A stretch of DNA of 64,000 nucleotides from Caenorhabditis remanei (taxonomy: Eukaryota > Nematoda > Chromadorea > Rhabditida > Rhabditidae). The stretch is from assembly GCF_010183535.1 (NCBI RefSeq), contig NC_071333.1:1488001-1552000 (forward strand), written 5' to 3'. Each line of letters opens with the position of its first letter. Within the stretch, counting starts at the first letter, position 1. The notes under the pieces are model-generated. The model saw only the letters and a program-made list of their open reading frames with translations. It had not been told where the DNA came from and did no database searches. Shown here piece by piece: positions 12,311 through 24,234 of the stretch. The position numbers and the translations under genes are program-made.

Positions 12311-15300
12311 ATGGAAGTCGCACAACCGCCCAACTACAATGCCGGTCCACGAAACGGTATGGGTGGAAGACGGAGCCGCTCTCGAAGTAATTCTCGAGGT
12401 CAGTATTTCAAATTTATAACATTATTCAAGGTTCGAACATTTTCAGACCGCCGTCCTAACCGCCGTAAGGACCACAACGACGTGCCATATCGAAGCAACT
12501 CGTCGTCCAGTGACTCCTCTGGTGAGTTTTTTGCGAGTAACCAAAATTCACACTGAAATATTCTTCTCAGGCCGTTCACTTCGCCGCCGCCGCCGCAGAA
12601 GAAATGAAAGCGAAGGACGCGCTACGCATCGAAACGGTGGAGGTGAGTTTTTTGGGCGCCACACCCAAATTGTGTAGATGAAGGGGCTGCAACCGCCGCG
12701 TAGCAGTAAAGGGTGGGAGATTTTCGAAGTGGGGAAAAACAAATAAAACTATAAAAATACGAAAAAGGAACAATTCTGTAGGTATCTAGAGGCCTGATTT
12801 TTATTAAAAAAAAGAAGAACATGGGAAAAAAACCTCAAGTTCTTATCTGACTCAAACAAAACTATAGAAGAGAGCGCTTCATTGCCATAACTTGGTAGGC
12901 AAACTGAGAAAGAGCAAGCCTAGTGTCAACTGGTTTCAGATCGGATTAAAAGATTATATATGTGATCGATCGAACACACAGAGTTAGAGAATTAATTTTT
13001 TGTTAAAATTAAATGGAGATCCGCTAACCTCTTTAAATTAAAATGTTTTGAAAAAAATACCGGATTTTGACAAATTGAAACTATATGTAGATAAGTTTCT
13101 TGTTTGAAAACTGATTATCCGGATTTCGTGTGATTCCAGTAAATCTTAGTAAGACTTTCTTGACCATAATGAACACGTAAAAAAACTTTTTTGAAAAAGT
13201 CCAATATAATACCGTAAAACGTCTAATTCATAGGGGTGCCCCAGTAGTAAGAGTTTGGTGCACAATATCTCAACTGCCTTGAGAAATATCTATTTTTTCT
13301 ACTAAAAAAACTTTTTGAAAATGTTCACCTATATTTTGTCTTTTTGCAACTTTTTGCAATCTTCTTCGAGAAAAAAAGATATCTCGCGTTCAGTAAGCAT
13401 TACTGCAGACACCACTATTGGAGGTTCTACAATAATCTGAACTTTTTCCTTTCTGATAAGGTAACTATATTTTCGTGAAGTTTTCCACCCCTTCAGAACG
13501 AATAACTCAAGTTTTCAGCTCGCCGTAACAGAGATTCCTCTCATATTCGTGTCCGTCGTGTCGGTCGTGATGGAAGACGGGTGCAGTCACTACCGAATCG
13601 ACGAGAAGGTATCTAAATGTATGCAATTAACGAAAAAAAAGAAGTTTCCAGCTCACCTTGAATATGTTGCCCAACACGCCAACGCCATTTTCCAACAGGA
13701 CGATGTGGGAGGAAACCAAAGGCAATCACCTCCCAGAGAAATTCGTGGAGGCCGAGGTTAGTTTATAAAAAAATAGAAATTTAAAAGTTTCCAATTTCCA
13801 ATTTTCGTTGAAACTGAAAAGTAATTTTTGGAGTTTTAAGGCCAAGACCGTTTTCCACGTCATCAAGAAAACGAGAGGCGGGGTCTGTCACCTCCACAGA
13901 ATGGTCATCGGGAACAAGATCAAGTTCAAAGTAAGTTAGTACTTGTATGTTCTGTCTGTTTGTCTGTATGTCCTGGTGTCCGCATACTTTTAGAAAGTAA
14001 ACGACTAAAATGTCGCCGGTGTAATTTGCTAATAAGTTGGCTAGTTGTCAGCAAAAAACATGGTCTTATTTATTTTAAAATCCCAATATGTACCATTCAA
14101 ATTCAGATCGCAATCAAGAGGAGGAAAGTATGGAGGAACGACTCCGTAAGTCAGAAATTTTGATTATCTTTAATAATTCATTCAAATTTCAGGCCGAGTG
14201 GAAGAGATGATCCGAGGAATAGAACAAAATATTATTGATATGGCGATGGGGCGACAAATGATGCCACAGAACCATCGTAAGTAAAAAAAATTACTTTTTT
14301 AAATTCCTCAAAAAGGTTGTCTTCTTTTAAAACTTCAAAAATTCCAGATCACTACCACCAGGAACAAATATACCAGCAACACCATCACTATCACAATTAC
14401 CGTAAGTGTTATAACAATTTGAAATTATAAAATATAAATAACCTTTGAATTTCAGAACAAAACCCACACCAAAACCGTCAACCACAAGTCTACTGGCACA
14501 ACAACCACGGAGGTCATCAAGGTATTAACTTTTTTCAATAAAAATTCGAATAACCTTCGAGTTTCAGCACTCCACCAACATTATGACATGGAGCAACACC
14601 ACCACCTAGGCAACTGGTATGGAAATCCAGGTGCTAATTTTTCCTTAAGTACGACATGAATATAGTTCAAAATTTCAGCTCTTCAAGACCATGTACATCA
14701 AGGGAATGACCAACAGAATCAGCGCTACCAGCATTATCATGAGCACTATCACCGTAAGTTTTAAAACAATATAAAATAACTAATAAAATAAATTCAAATA
14801 ACTTTTAATTTCAGCCCACCACCCACACCAGAACCGGCAGCCACAAATCAACTGGCACGAGAACCACGGAGGTCATCAAGGTACTAGTTTAAACTTCAGT
14901 TTTCCAAGTGCAATCTAACAGGCTAAAGAAATTAAACAAATGTTTAATTTCAGCACACCACCAACACCACGAAGTGGACCACCGTCAGCAAGACGGAAAC
15001 TGGGACGAGAATCGGGCTGATCATGGAGAACACCAAGGTATTATTTTTTCTATGTACGATATAAATTTAGTTATCACCGTAAAAGTTAAAATCATCTAAC
15101 TGATATAAAAAATTATAAGAACTATTGAATTTCAGAACACCACCCACACCAAAACCTCCAGCCACAAATCAACTGGCACGAAAATCACGGAGGCCATCAA
15201 GGTACTAACTTTTTTCTGTGTACGATATAAATTCAGTTCCATATTTTAGATCGTCAAGAGCCGGATATTCCAATGCTTCCTCCGCCTAGAATTCGAGAGG

Positions 15301-17546
15301 AAAATGGAGTGGCGGTGATTGAATACCTCCCACAACAAAATCAAGGTGAGCAAGCAAAACATAGTCGTTAGGCAAAATCTGTCTAAATGTTTGTTAAGCT
15401 GAATCTAATACCTATTGAATCGGCAGACAATAAGATATTTGATACTAGTTTTAATTGGCAGTCGCTGAAAGCTGAAAAATCCAAACTTGGACATGCAAAC
15501 CCCATTTTTGCGTGAATTTTAATTCTTTTGCTCAATTTTTAGAAGTGGGTTTTAATTTTTTGCTCGATTTTCTACTATTTTATCTTACAAAATCAAAAAA
15601 AGAAGTTACCGAAAGAAGTTACCGGAAAAAACGAAAATTTCAATATATTCTTTTGAGCTCAACAACCACCACAGCACCACCAGGAGCATCATCGTCGAAA
15701 CAGAGGGACTGCTCAGGCTATTCTGTTGCGTCGACGCGGTAACTGTCTTAATTTCAGTTTAATTTTCATATAATTTTAATTTTCAGTTCTCCAACGTCAT
15801 CCGCATGGAGCCCCACCTGCTCCATTCATATTCAGAGAGCATAGTAAGTTCTGAAAATGAAGTAAAATGCGCAGTGTAAATTTCAGTGCCCATCGACGAG
15901 TCGTTTTTATTGTGGTTCAACTACCACATCACCAACCACTTGAGTAAGTTAACTTTAAAATCAATTAAACAAAACTTTCATTATATACGTGATCAAAAAA
16001 TTTCAGACGAGGGCATTGTGAGGGACGCCGAGCTCTATCGTGCGGTGCTTCGAGTAGATGACCACTGTGAGTTATCACAAATTGTTTTTTTGTTGCACTT
16101 ATCTAATTTTCAGTCCCGCGCCCTGACGTGGAAACTTTCTGGCGTGATCTCGATGAGTTCCGGCTGAGAATGCGTGAGTGAATCTAAAAACAGTATAGAA
16201 AAATAATGTTTCGAATTTCAGTTGGACCAGAGCGGCCACAAACACCGGAAAGTCCTCAATATTCAGAACCTGGCAGCCCAGGTTACATTGGTAAGCTTAT
16301 AGAGAGATTAATATTCTAGATTGGTTGAGTCATTCTCTAATTTTCAGGCCCTGGTGAGGAAAACGGCGGCGTAGAGGAGGAACCACCACGAGAAATCGCT
16401 CGGGAAGAATTGAGAGTTCAGGAGGACAATGAACGAGGTGAGGGATAAAAAGACACTTTTTGAGTAGCCCCCTTAACTAATTATGTTTCGAAAACTTTCG
16501 AAATTGTCAAGAAACTTTCAAATTAATTTTTATGAGGTTTCTCTTTATGAATATCGATAAAATATCTCAAAATGGATCAAACATCTGTGTTTTGCTATAC
16601 TTCATTTTAGAAATCAAGTTGTTATGTGCCAGAAGCGTTTTACTGAAATTTCCAAAATGTTATGAGCCCTTCAATTTTCCGCTGTTACAAGTTTTCCCTT
16701 TATTGTAATTTGGATGCCACATCCCATTCGCCCCTTCATAACACTATTCTGTCGAATCGTAGTTTTTAGTGGTGGAAGATCCAGAAGAACAGTGGCGACC
16801 ATATTCTCCAGGCAGCCCCCAATACGGTGAGAGATGAATATTCAAAATTTGTTGAGTCATTCTCTATTTTTCAGGCCCTCCCGAGGACCGCGTCGAAGAG
16901 CAAGAAGTGAACTTCAATAGCCAACAGGGTAAGATCCAAATATTTCTCATATTCTCAAAATGTTGTATTTTTTCAGTTCAATATCGGCTCCGATTCTTCA
17001 TGCAGAGTATGTTTTCAAAAATTATATATACATATACTAGCTAAGATCCTGGCTTGAGATGGAGTTATCGGTTCAGATATACATTACTAGAACAGAGATT
17101 CAGCACTGATCACATTTTCGTTTTTCGTTTTTGCTAAACGAGCTCGCGAAAAAAGTATTTTGAATTTTTGTGATTTTGTTCAGTGCTAAAGTTAACTTTT
17201 TCAAAATTCTCAACAATGTTTACAACTTTTTATAGCACACATGTATTTTCAATGTAGTCGTTGCTTATGATGAGCGAAAAATACATGGCTTGAAAACGCT
17301 AATTTTTGAACTGAAAAGTCACAAAAACGCAAATATAATTTTTACAAGATAGTTTAGCAAGAACAGAATATAGATTCGAAATCAATTTGAAAGTTTTGTT
17401 CTAGTGATATCTATCTTAATCTGCAACTCCATCATTATTTTACATGTCATTCTTTAGGATATGATGCGCAAATGTTGGGGGAGGAGATAATGTCGGAGAG
17501 GGTGTTCGAAGAGCGATGGAATAATCATCGCAACCAACCCAATAAT

Positions 17547-17597
<51 letters not shown>

Positions 17598-17600
17598 TGA
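12311..17600 (+). CDS. 27-exon gene for a His/Gln-rich low-complexity protein (model 656 aa)
   Basis: Family not recognised. Exons: 12311-12398, 12447-12521, 12571-12642, 13519-13608, 13652-13756, 13841-13930, 14107-14145, 14193-14276, 14348-14401, 14456-14521, 14568-14630, 14679-14753, 14815-14880, 14954-15037, 15136-15201, 15250-15345, 15658-15738, 15787-15843, 15887-15943, 16007-16066, 16114-16173, 16222-16290, 16348-16437, 16770-16826, 16875-16928, 16977-17006, 17458-17600. All 26 introns are in phase 1 and the frame stays open throughout. The N-terminus is Arg/Ser-rich (RRSRSRSNSR, then a poly-Arg run). The middle is His/Gln-rich from repeated exons. Then comes a less repetitive stretch (FLLWFNYHITNHL, VETFWRDLDEFRLRM), acidic Pro-rich segments with PGSPQY motifs, and a poly-Asn tail. 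No signal peptide or membrane segment was seen. Intracellular, possibly RNA-associated or condensate-forming, is only a guess. The acceptors at 13841 (TTTTAAG) and 15658 (TTTTGAG) are weak, but the frame requires them. Confidence 0.82.
14348..15201 (+). repeat. Tandemly duplicated His/Gln-rich exons
   Basis: Exons 10, 13 and 15 (66 nt each) are near copies encoding a motif of the type HPHQN-QPQ-WH-NHGGHQ. Exons 11 and 14 are diverged copies starting A(L/H)HQH, and exons 9 and 12 share a Y-Q-H-H/Y-H-Y core. Short introns of similar sequence separate them. The order fits duplication of exon pairs or triplets. Identical length and phase-1 ends mean copies can be gained or lost without breaking the frame. 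Confidence 0.85.
17040..17432. mobile_element. Diverged foldback element in the last intron of the His/Gln-rich gene
   Basis: The left segment (GAGATGGAGTTATCGGTTCAG, then ACTAGAACAGAG) recurs inverted at the right (GTTCTAGTGATATC, then CTGCAACTCCATC). The sequence is related to the 144-bp MITE at 6882. It accounts for most of the unusually long 451-nt intron. Confidence 0.65.
17541..17598 (+). repeat. (AAT)n microsatellite inside the coding sequence
   Basis: Trinucleotide run at the end of the last exon, read as poly-Asn with one Ile, directly before the TGA stop. Confidence 0.95.
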
Positions 17601-18430
17601 ATGTTGTTTCTTTAATTTTTGGTTGTTAAAATATTTGGTTTCTAGTAAATTGTTTTTTTTTAAATGAATTTTTGTAAAAAGCGGTCATAACTTCTGCGAT
17701 AACTATTTTTATTCTTGTGAGTCAAATAGGAAAACACGGAGAATACATTATAGAATAGATTCAAATTTTACAAATATTGCGAAAAGAATGAGATGTGTGT
17801 GATATACATATGTATAATATAATTGTGACAGGAAAGAGAGACAGAGGATAAAAAATAATCAATAAGTTGTTGTCAGGAATGGGATATTAGCTTTGGAATT
17901 ATTGTGTTCAACTGAGATTCAGAAAATTCCATGTCGTTTACATGTCTTACTTTTCGAAGGAAAACAAATAAGTTATTTAGACAAAACTGAATTTGGAAAG
18001 TGAGAAAGGAAACAAAATAATTGGAAAAGGGCAACAGAATACATTTTGAAAATATCAGGGAGTTTGTGAAGGAATATGGAAAGAAAGAGTTGAGAAGGAA
18101 GAGGAAAAGAAATTATGGTGTAGAATCGGTTGGGAAAATGTTCATAGAAACGTTTGGATGAGAAATCTTCAAGAACAGAAATAAAACTACATTTAAACAT
18201 GAAGTTATCATAAAACAAAGCAAATAAATGAACAGGTACTCTGATAACATCATGAAAAAGTCAGAAGATCTGGGAGATTGTAAATGAGATCTGTGAAGGT
18301 ATATGCCATATTTTCCAATCAAAAAAGAGAAAAGGAAGGGGAATTAAAAATAAAGGTTTAGAGGAAAATTTGACTTGGAGTGTTTCAATAAAAATATTAT
18401 GCTGGAAAGTTTCGAGAAGCAATATAAATA
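17601..18430. other. Intergenic, no gene supported
   Basis: AT-rich sequence downstream of the His/Gln-rich gene. The minus-strand open frames at 17973-18443 are Phe/Ser/Leu-rich, overlap one another and lack splice context. I see nothing certain here. Confidence 0.5.
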
Positions 18431-18871
18431 CATCACTGAACATAAAGAATGCGAAACTTGCAGTTTTTAGTTAAAAATGGTCAACTTTGTGACTGTGACA
18501 CGGCCTCCCTGATAGTCTCACAATATTGATTTTTCATGGAGTGTATAGATCACAAATAGAGCTTCATTTTATAGTTGACAATTTTTTTGTACGGGCAAAT
18601 CCTAAGAAGTTATCAATCGTCAATGTTAATTGCTCGAAAATCTCCACTGAAAAAGTGCAAAAATAGCAAGGAAACACTTTGCGGATTGATAACTTTTTGA
18701 AATGTGCCCGTTCAAAACAGTTGTCAACTACAAAAATGAAACTCTATGTGTGATCTATTCACTCCATAAAAATCAATATTGTGATACTATCAGAAGGGCC
18801 TTGTCACAGTCACAAAGTTGACAATTTTCAACTAAAAACTGCAAGTTTCGAATTCTTCATTGCCACTACTG
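18431..18871. mobile_element. Foldback element flanked by TA, same family as 11048
   Basis: Two arms of about 200 bp in inverted orientation: GCGAAACTTGCAGTTTTTAG near 18451 and its complement near 18832-18850. The internal pair TTTTTTTGTACGGGCAAAT / GTGCCCGTTCAAAAC flanks a small loop. TA dinucleotides at 18429-18430 and 18872-18873 fit a Tc1/mariner-type target duplication. No transposase. Confidence 0.82.
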
Positions 18872-19120
18872 TATACACACAATTATTGCCAAAGAATTAA
18901 AATCAATTATCGGATTACTGGGCCACAGGGTCAGAAGAGCAAATAATGATGGAGGATGGAACCATTTTCAAAATGTTTGATATTTTATGTACATGGTTTG
19001 ATGCAAAATTCACATGACAATTGAAAAACCTCATAGAGGGTTTCGAAAATTTCGAAAAGTGTAAAAAATTTGCAAAAACAGAGCCAAAAAAGATGTGTGG
19101 TGGTACACTTTTACTATTTA

Positions 19121-20239
19121 CATGGGAATGACCCGGGGTGTCCCCCCTGAAATCTTCCCATATTTTGTTCAGAAATAGTGTCTAACGTAACTAAGAAAAA
19201 TCCAAAATTATAGCTGCGCTCTCGGAGGTTTGGTAGAGTTACACAACTTTTTTGAAAATTTTCAAAAATTTCGATGTCTCCACTTTGAGAACTCGTAACT
19301 TTTTGGGTTTTTGAGCTACCGTGATGGTTTTAGGCTCATTCGATAGGTAATGACACCGACTTCAAAAACTCCTCTTTGAGCACTTACCGAAAAACAAAAC
19401 CTGCTGAGCTGCAGTTGAAAGTGTGAAAAAAATCGTCCGTGTGAGATAACGATAAATGCCAAATTTCGACAATTGGGGAACTGGGAACTACCACCTGCGT
19501 ACTCCTCAGTCTGAGTTATGTCTGCGTACGTGCCCAAATATAGGTCGAGCCTTTGAGTTACAGGAGTTATTTCAGTTGTTTTGAAAAATTTCAGCTTTTT
19601 CACGTATACGTTCTGTGGTCCAAAATTGAGCCATGTTTATATTGAAGTTACAGCACCAAAAAACAACAGACATGGCTAGTTAATGCAAAATTTTCTGCTA
19701 TAGCCTCTTTTTTGTTACTTCGCCATTGTTCTTATTTTTTGATGAAAATTGAACGTATAAGGGTACGTGAAAAAGTTGAAATCTTTCAGAAAAACTGAAA
19801 TAACTCCTGTAACTCAAAGGCTCGACCTATATTTGGACACGTATACAGACATAACTTGGAGTAAGGAGTATGCAGGTGGTAGTCCCCAGTTCCCCGATTG
19901 TCGAAATTTGGCATTTATCGTTACCTCACACTGATGATTTTTTCACATTTTCAACTGTAGCTAAGTTTTTCGATAGGTGCTCAAAGAGAAATTTTTGAAG
20001 TCGATGTTATTACCTATCGAATGAGCTTAAAACCATTACGGTAGCTCAAAAACTCAAAAAGTTACGAGTTCTCAAAGTGGAGACATCGAAATTTTTGAAA
20101 ATTTTCAAAAAAGTTGTGTAACTCTACGAAACCTCCGAGAGCGCAGCTATAATTTTGGATTTTTCTTAGTTACGTCAGACACTACTTATATACAAAATAT
20201 GGGAAAATTTCAGGGGGGACACCCCGGGTCATTCCCATG
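19121..20239. mobile_element. 1.1-kb foldback element with ~500-bp arms and a TTA duplication
   Basis: Long inverted repeat. The left arm starts CATGGGAATGACCCGGGGTG and the right arm ends with its exact complement. Matching blocks continue inwards (CTCGGAGGTTTGGTAGAG / CTCTACGAAACCTCCGAG) to a loop of about 140 bp around 19680. TTA is present at 19118-19120 and again at 20240-20242. A 3-bp TTA target duplication is known for PIF/Harbinger elements, but the assignment is tentative because there is no transposase. Confidence 0.85.
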
Positions 20240-20242
20240 TTA

Positions 20243-20788
20243 GTTTAGAGATGAAAAGTAGAAATTCTTGTAAAATATGTTCCCACTTCCCCAAAGAGTG
20301 TTCTGAGCACCACGAACATCCCTCACATCAGAAACGATTTTCAGTTGTCCCAAGAAGTCTGCATCGAATCATACATATGAAAGTATCACACCTTTTGAAA
20401 ATAATTGAGAATGGTATAAAAAAGTAAGAAGGGGTTTCCCAAGGTGTCCATTGCATAAGTTGTAGTTAATCATCGTATTTAACTGAGGTGAATTCTGCCA
20501 AACCCATGTGCACTCCACAACGTGGGCACTTGACTAGTAAGTGCAAGGTTTTTCTGGAAAAAAGTTTTTTCTAATTTCTACATACTTTGAGATACTTTGA
20601 GCCTAACACTATACAGATACGTATCATCAACGACAGTCAAAACTTGAACAAGTTATTTAAATGTGAATATAGAATGATTTGGGGTCAAATACGATTTTAA
20701 AAAGAAATATGTTTCAGTTTTCAGAGATACCGTCAAACTAATAACCCTACTCACATTTTTCATGATTTGACATCGGAAAAACTTCAAC
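20243..20788. other. Intergenic, no gene supported
   Basis: AT-rich sequence between the foldback element and the 3' end of the minus-strand gene. Nothing recognisable. Confidence 0.5.
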
Positions 20789-21581
20789 TTACTTCAACAA
20801 GTGTTTTAGTTCCTCCTGTTTCTCCTCTTTAATATTTCTTTGACGATTTTTTGGAAGATGTCCTCTAAAACTTTTCTCACGTTTTTTGTTTCGCTCGCGC
20901 TCGGCGGATACTTGTTCCTGATATTGACGTTCTATCTTCTCTTCTTCATTCGGTTTATACTCTCTACCAGTTTCCTTAAACATCCGCTCGCGGTTAACAT
21001 CTCTTTCTCTATAAAAAAAATCACTTGAAACCTGACGCTAAATACCTAGTTGCATACTTTGCGCGACGTAATCCATCTGCATACGATTCCGCCGTGTAGG
21101 CATCTTGGCTGAAAGGCAGTTGTGTCTGCCAGGCTTCTTCCAATTCACTCAAAAACACTTCCGTCGTCTCAGCAGTCTTCTCTGTACACTCCATTTCTTG
21201 TTGCAGGCAGTTTATAAAGTTGTATTGAGCATCGTATAGTTTTTGGACGATAGGATCCTTCGACCGTTTAATAACATCAATGGTTTTGTGAAAGCTCTTT
21301 CCAGCGACCAGTGCGGTGAAGTACTCGCGGGGGAATGGGTGTGTGAGAATGAAGTTTTCTGGGCTACCATGTTCCGCTTTTCGGTAGACTATTGCATTGA
21401 CAGCGTAGGCTAAACCATATACAATACAATTTAAAAATGTGGGTTCCTAGTTTAGTGCTTCGTAGATTTTTTTAACACCTCTACAATCACAATTCTACCG
21501 AGTCTAGGTAAAAAACATTCAAACTTTTTACTTACCTCTTCTTCGCGGAACCTTTGGTCGTCGGCGAACTGGTGGCACCAT
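20789..21581 (-). CDS. Uncharacterised 209-aa protein, 3 exons
   Basis: Minus-strand exons 21581-21536, 21409-21046 and 21008-20789; the joined frame is open from ATG to TAA. The start follows an ATTTCAG acceptor (21619-21613) that lacks an upstream donor, suggesting trans-splicing. The N-terminus is basic (MVPPVRRRPKVPRRR). The middle, about residues 16-135, could be a small folded helical domain (FPREYFTALVAGKSFHKTID, later FLSELEEAWQTQLPFSQDAY). The C-terminal ~70 residues are highly charged and probably helical or coiled-coil (EEEKIERQYQEQVSAERERN). There is no signal peptide or membrane segment. I do not recognise the family; nuclear or RNA-binding is possible from the charge but not shown. 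Confidence 0.72.
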
Positions 21582-21819
21582 TTCGAAAGTTGAAGTTAGC
21601 TTCGGAAAAGTGCTGAAATGATATTTTTGTGTCTATGAGATTGAAATTTGAAAAAATGGGACAAATATTGAGAAAATGTGGACGATACTTTGTGAATAGT
21701 TAGTCTAACAAACGAAAAAGGAACCACGGGGGTGTCTAGTAGGAATGACAGATGTTTCAAAAAAAAGGCGAATGATGAGAGCTTTGAATCATCCCTTTTC
21801 ATCTGTTCCCGCTTCTCAA

Positions 21820-22390
21820 GATTATAATTTGAAGGTACTAAGTGTGCGCACTATTATTAAAGAGGTGTGTCTTACGCTTGTCTCGGTGAAATTATAGGTT
21901 ATAGCGGTTTGTTGAAATAAAGAATCGCCAAGAGCACAAAAACCAAAACAATATATTCAGATGAAAAAAGGTTATAGAAAAGATTGGTTTATAAGGCTCT
22001 TTTACTGGTTCTGATAGTAGGAAATGAATCTGGATCACACATTCAAAAGCTTAAGTAGGATGAATATTGAAAAATGTTAAGTTAAGTACACCTCTAGAAT
22101 ACTGTGCACAAAAATGAGGAAGCAAGATAAGTTTCCATTATGCCCATACGCTAACTACCGAATACTGTATCAGACACTTCCGTATCACACTTCAAAAGTT
22201 TCAAAGAAACAAAGCAATACTTTCTCTAACAAAAACAACAAGATCTGACTTGGAAATCGAGTCACGGTTGAAAAAATGTTATCCAAGCGTAAAATTCAAA
22301 AAAAACTTTTTCAAAACTTTTTCAGCCCGGATACGCAACACTGGTTACTGTGAGTCACTTGATGCTCTTTTCTTCAAAACATAAGAACAT
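21820..22390. repeat. Family A block, most diverged copy
   Basis: Shares with the later copies the run TTTGAAGGTA...CACTATTATTAAAG...ATTATAGGTTA, CCAAAACAA, and at 22327-22360 the block GATACGCAACACTGGTTAC followed by GAGTCACTTG. Noncoding as far as I can see. Confidence 0.6.
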
Positions 22391-22439
22391 AGGGCGGAAG
22401 TAAAAACGTTCACAGGAAACATTGGAAAAAAATGAGTGT

Positions 22440-23390
22440 TAAAAACGGTAGATAACTAGAACAGAGATACTGTAGACTAGGATGAAAAGACAATAGTAGC
22501 ACGAACAGACAAGATCTTCCAACATTTCAATCCTCTACTCAAACAGATCGATCAAACTGCTCTCCTTGTGTTTTCGCTTCCCTGTCTTATGATTTGAAGG
22601 TAAATGGAATTCACACTATTATTAAAGATGTTTGTCTCCGCTCTTCTTGCTCTAATTATAGGTTAAAAACTGCTTGTTTGGTTAAAGAACCGTCAAAAGC
22701 ACAAGGACCAAAACAAAATATTGCGAGAACGGGAGATCCATAAATGAAGTATCACGGTTGAAAAACTGAGAGCACAAAACGATTTTGTTTACAAAAGTAA
22801 GGAAACAATATCAAGGTAAAAAGAAAATATATAAGTTATCATATCCCGAAATTTTTTTCACCGTGTCGTGTAGTAAACATAACTACTACTACCACAACTG
22901 AAAAATGCTGATAATGAAGCAGAAAAATTACAAAAATGAATCAGCTAACGGTTGACCAATTTCTGTCAAACTTTCGTTATCAAAAAAAGTTTTCAAAAAC
23001 GTTTTTTATTCCGATACGCAACACCGGTCATTATGAGTCACTTGGTGCATATCATTTCAAACCATAAACAAAACATTCGTACGTTCAAAATCAAAATAAC
23101 GACCGGGGATGACTATACGGTACTTTGAAGCAAAAGTTGAAAGATATTCGAAATTTCCAAGTGGAACAGGACACAAATGTGGGCACGTTCTGGTATTCTC
23201 AGCTAGATTTGACGAAGAATGGTCATGATTGGAGTGGCAATAATAGCGGAGACGAGACGACAAGCGTCGAAAACATGTTTGAATATTACCGTCTTTTGTC
23301 ATTGTCTCTTTTCCCATGGTCTGGTAATTGAATTACTGTAATGCACAGTAACAACACGTTCTGACTTTTTTGCATTTTAGTACGCTGAGT
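22440..23390. repeat. Family A block, copy 2
   Basis: About 950 bp that recurs at 24235-25150 and in part at 26085-26620. Conserved landmarks in order: AACAGACAAGATCTT, ACTCAAACAGATCGATCAAAC, ATTATAGGTTAAAAACTGC, AAAAGCACAAGGACCAAAAC, GATACGCAACACCGGTCAT, ATTGGAGTGGCAATAATAGC, ATTACTGTAATGCACAGTAA. Frames differ between copies and are interrupted, so I do not treat it as coding. Confidence 0.75.
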
Positions 23391-23404
23391 TGATTTTTGT
23401 TTTT

Positions 23405-24060
23405 CTTGTGATGAATAGGCGCAGGTAGGCGACACATGTCAGACGCGATGGGAAGAAAGAGAATAGGGAGAGTACGTATTGAAGGTTGGTTTGATAATAG
23501 GTTGGGAAGTGTTTAAGTGACGGTAAATCTCACAGAAGGCTAAAAACACAAAGGTATAACAGTACGTACTGTCATTCTTATCAAAACCTTGTTCCGAAAA
23601 TTCAGTCAATCTTATATCAATTTGGAACCCTATTGCTCGAATCTCGATTTTGTTTCAAGTCCCATTATTTTCAATTTCAGTATCCTTATGGGTTTTATAA
23701 CCCCGCCCCTTCTTTTTCCTCTCTTTTTATCTCTGTGTCCTTAACTCTGTCGTCTTCTAGGCTCTCGTTTTGTGAGCAACTCACATCCATTATGATTGTG
23801 TTAGTGGGGGGCGGCGCAACATGAAAGTGCCGCGTGAGTGTGTGTGTGTGTCCGTGGCCTTCTGTTGATATCGCACTATTCGTGCATGATAACGGAAGGT
23901 CTCCTGCCCGCAGCTCAGCATGGAGCCAAAATCAATAAGCTAGAGGCTGATAAAGAGTGCGACGGCACCGAGAGCGCGGCCAAAGATGTGTGTTGATGAC
24001 GTTCGTGAGAAAAGGGGAAAGAGAGAAAAAAGCAGCGGCGTGACAAGTATTGTATACCAG
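23405..24060. repeat. Family B block, copy 1
   Basis: Begins at GGCGCAGGTAGGCGACACATG. It carries a TCTCGTTTTGTGAGCAACTCA motif, a GT-rich stretch and the GC-rich core GATATCGCACTATTCGTGC...GCTGATAAAGAGTGCGACGG...TTGATGACGTT. Copies recur at 27180, 27545, 28340, 29130 and 30350. Confidence 0.75.
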
Positions 24061-24234
24061 TAGGAAAAATGATGTAACAAAAAGATGAAGGAGAAGAAGA
24101 AAAATCAAAATCGCATTTCATTTTTTCCTAACATGGATTATACTTTTAGAAATAAAAATAAGGTCAATGAATGAACAATAAGGCAAGTGAGCGAAAATAA
24201 GATTCAAAAAGAAAGACTTGAAAAAACGGTCGAA

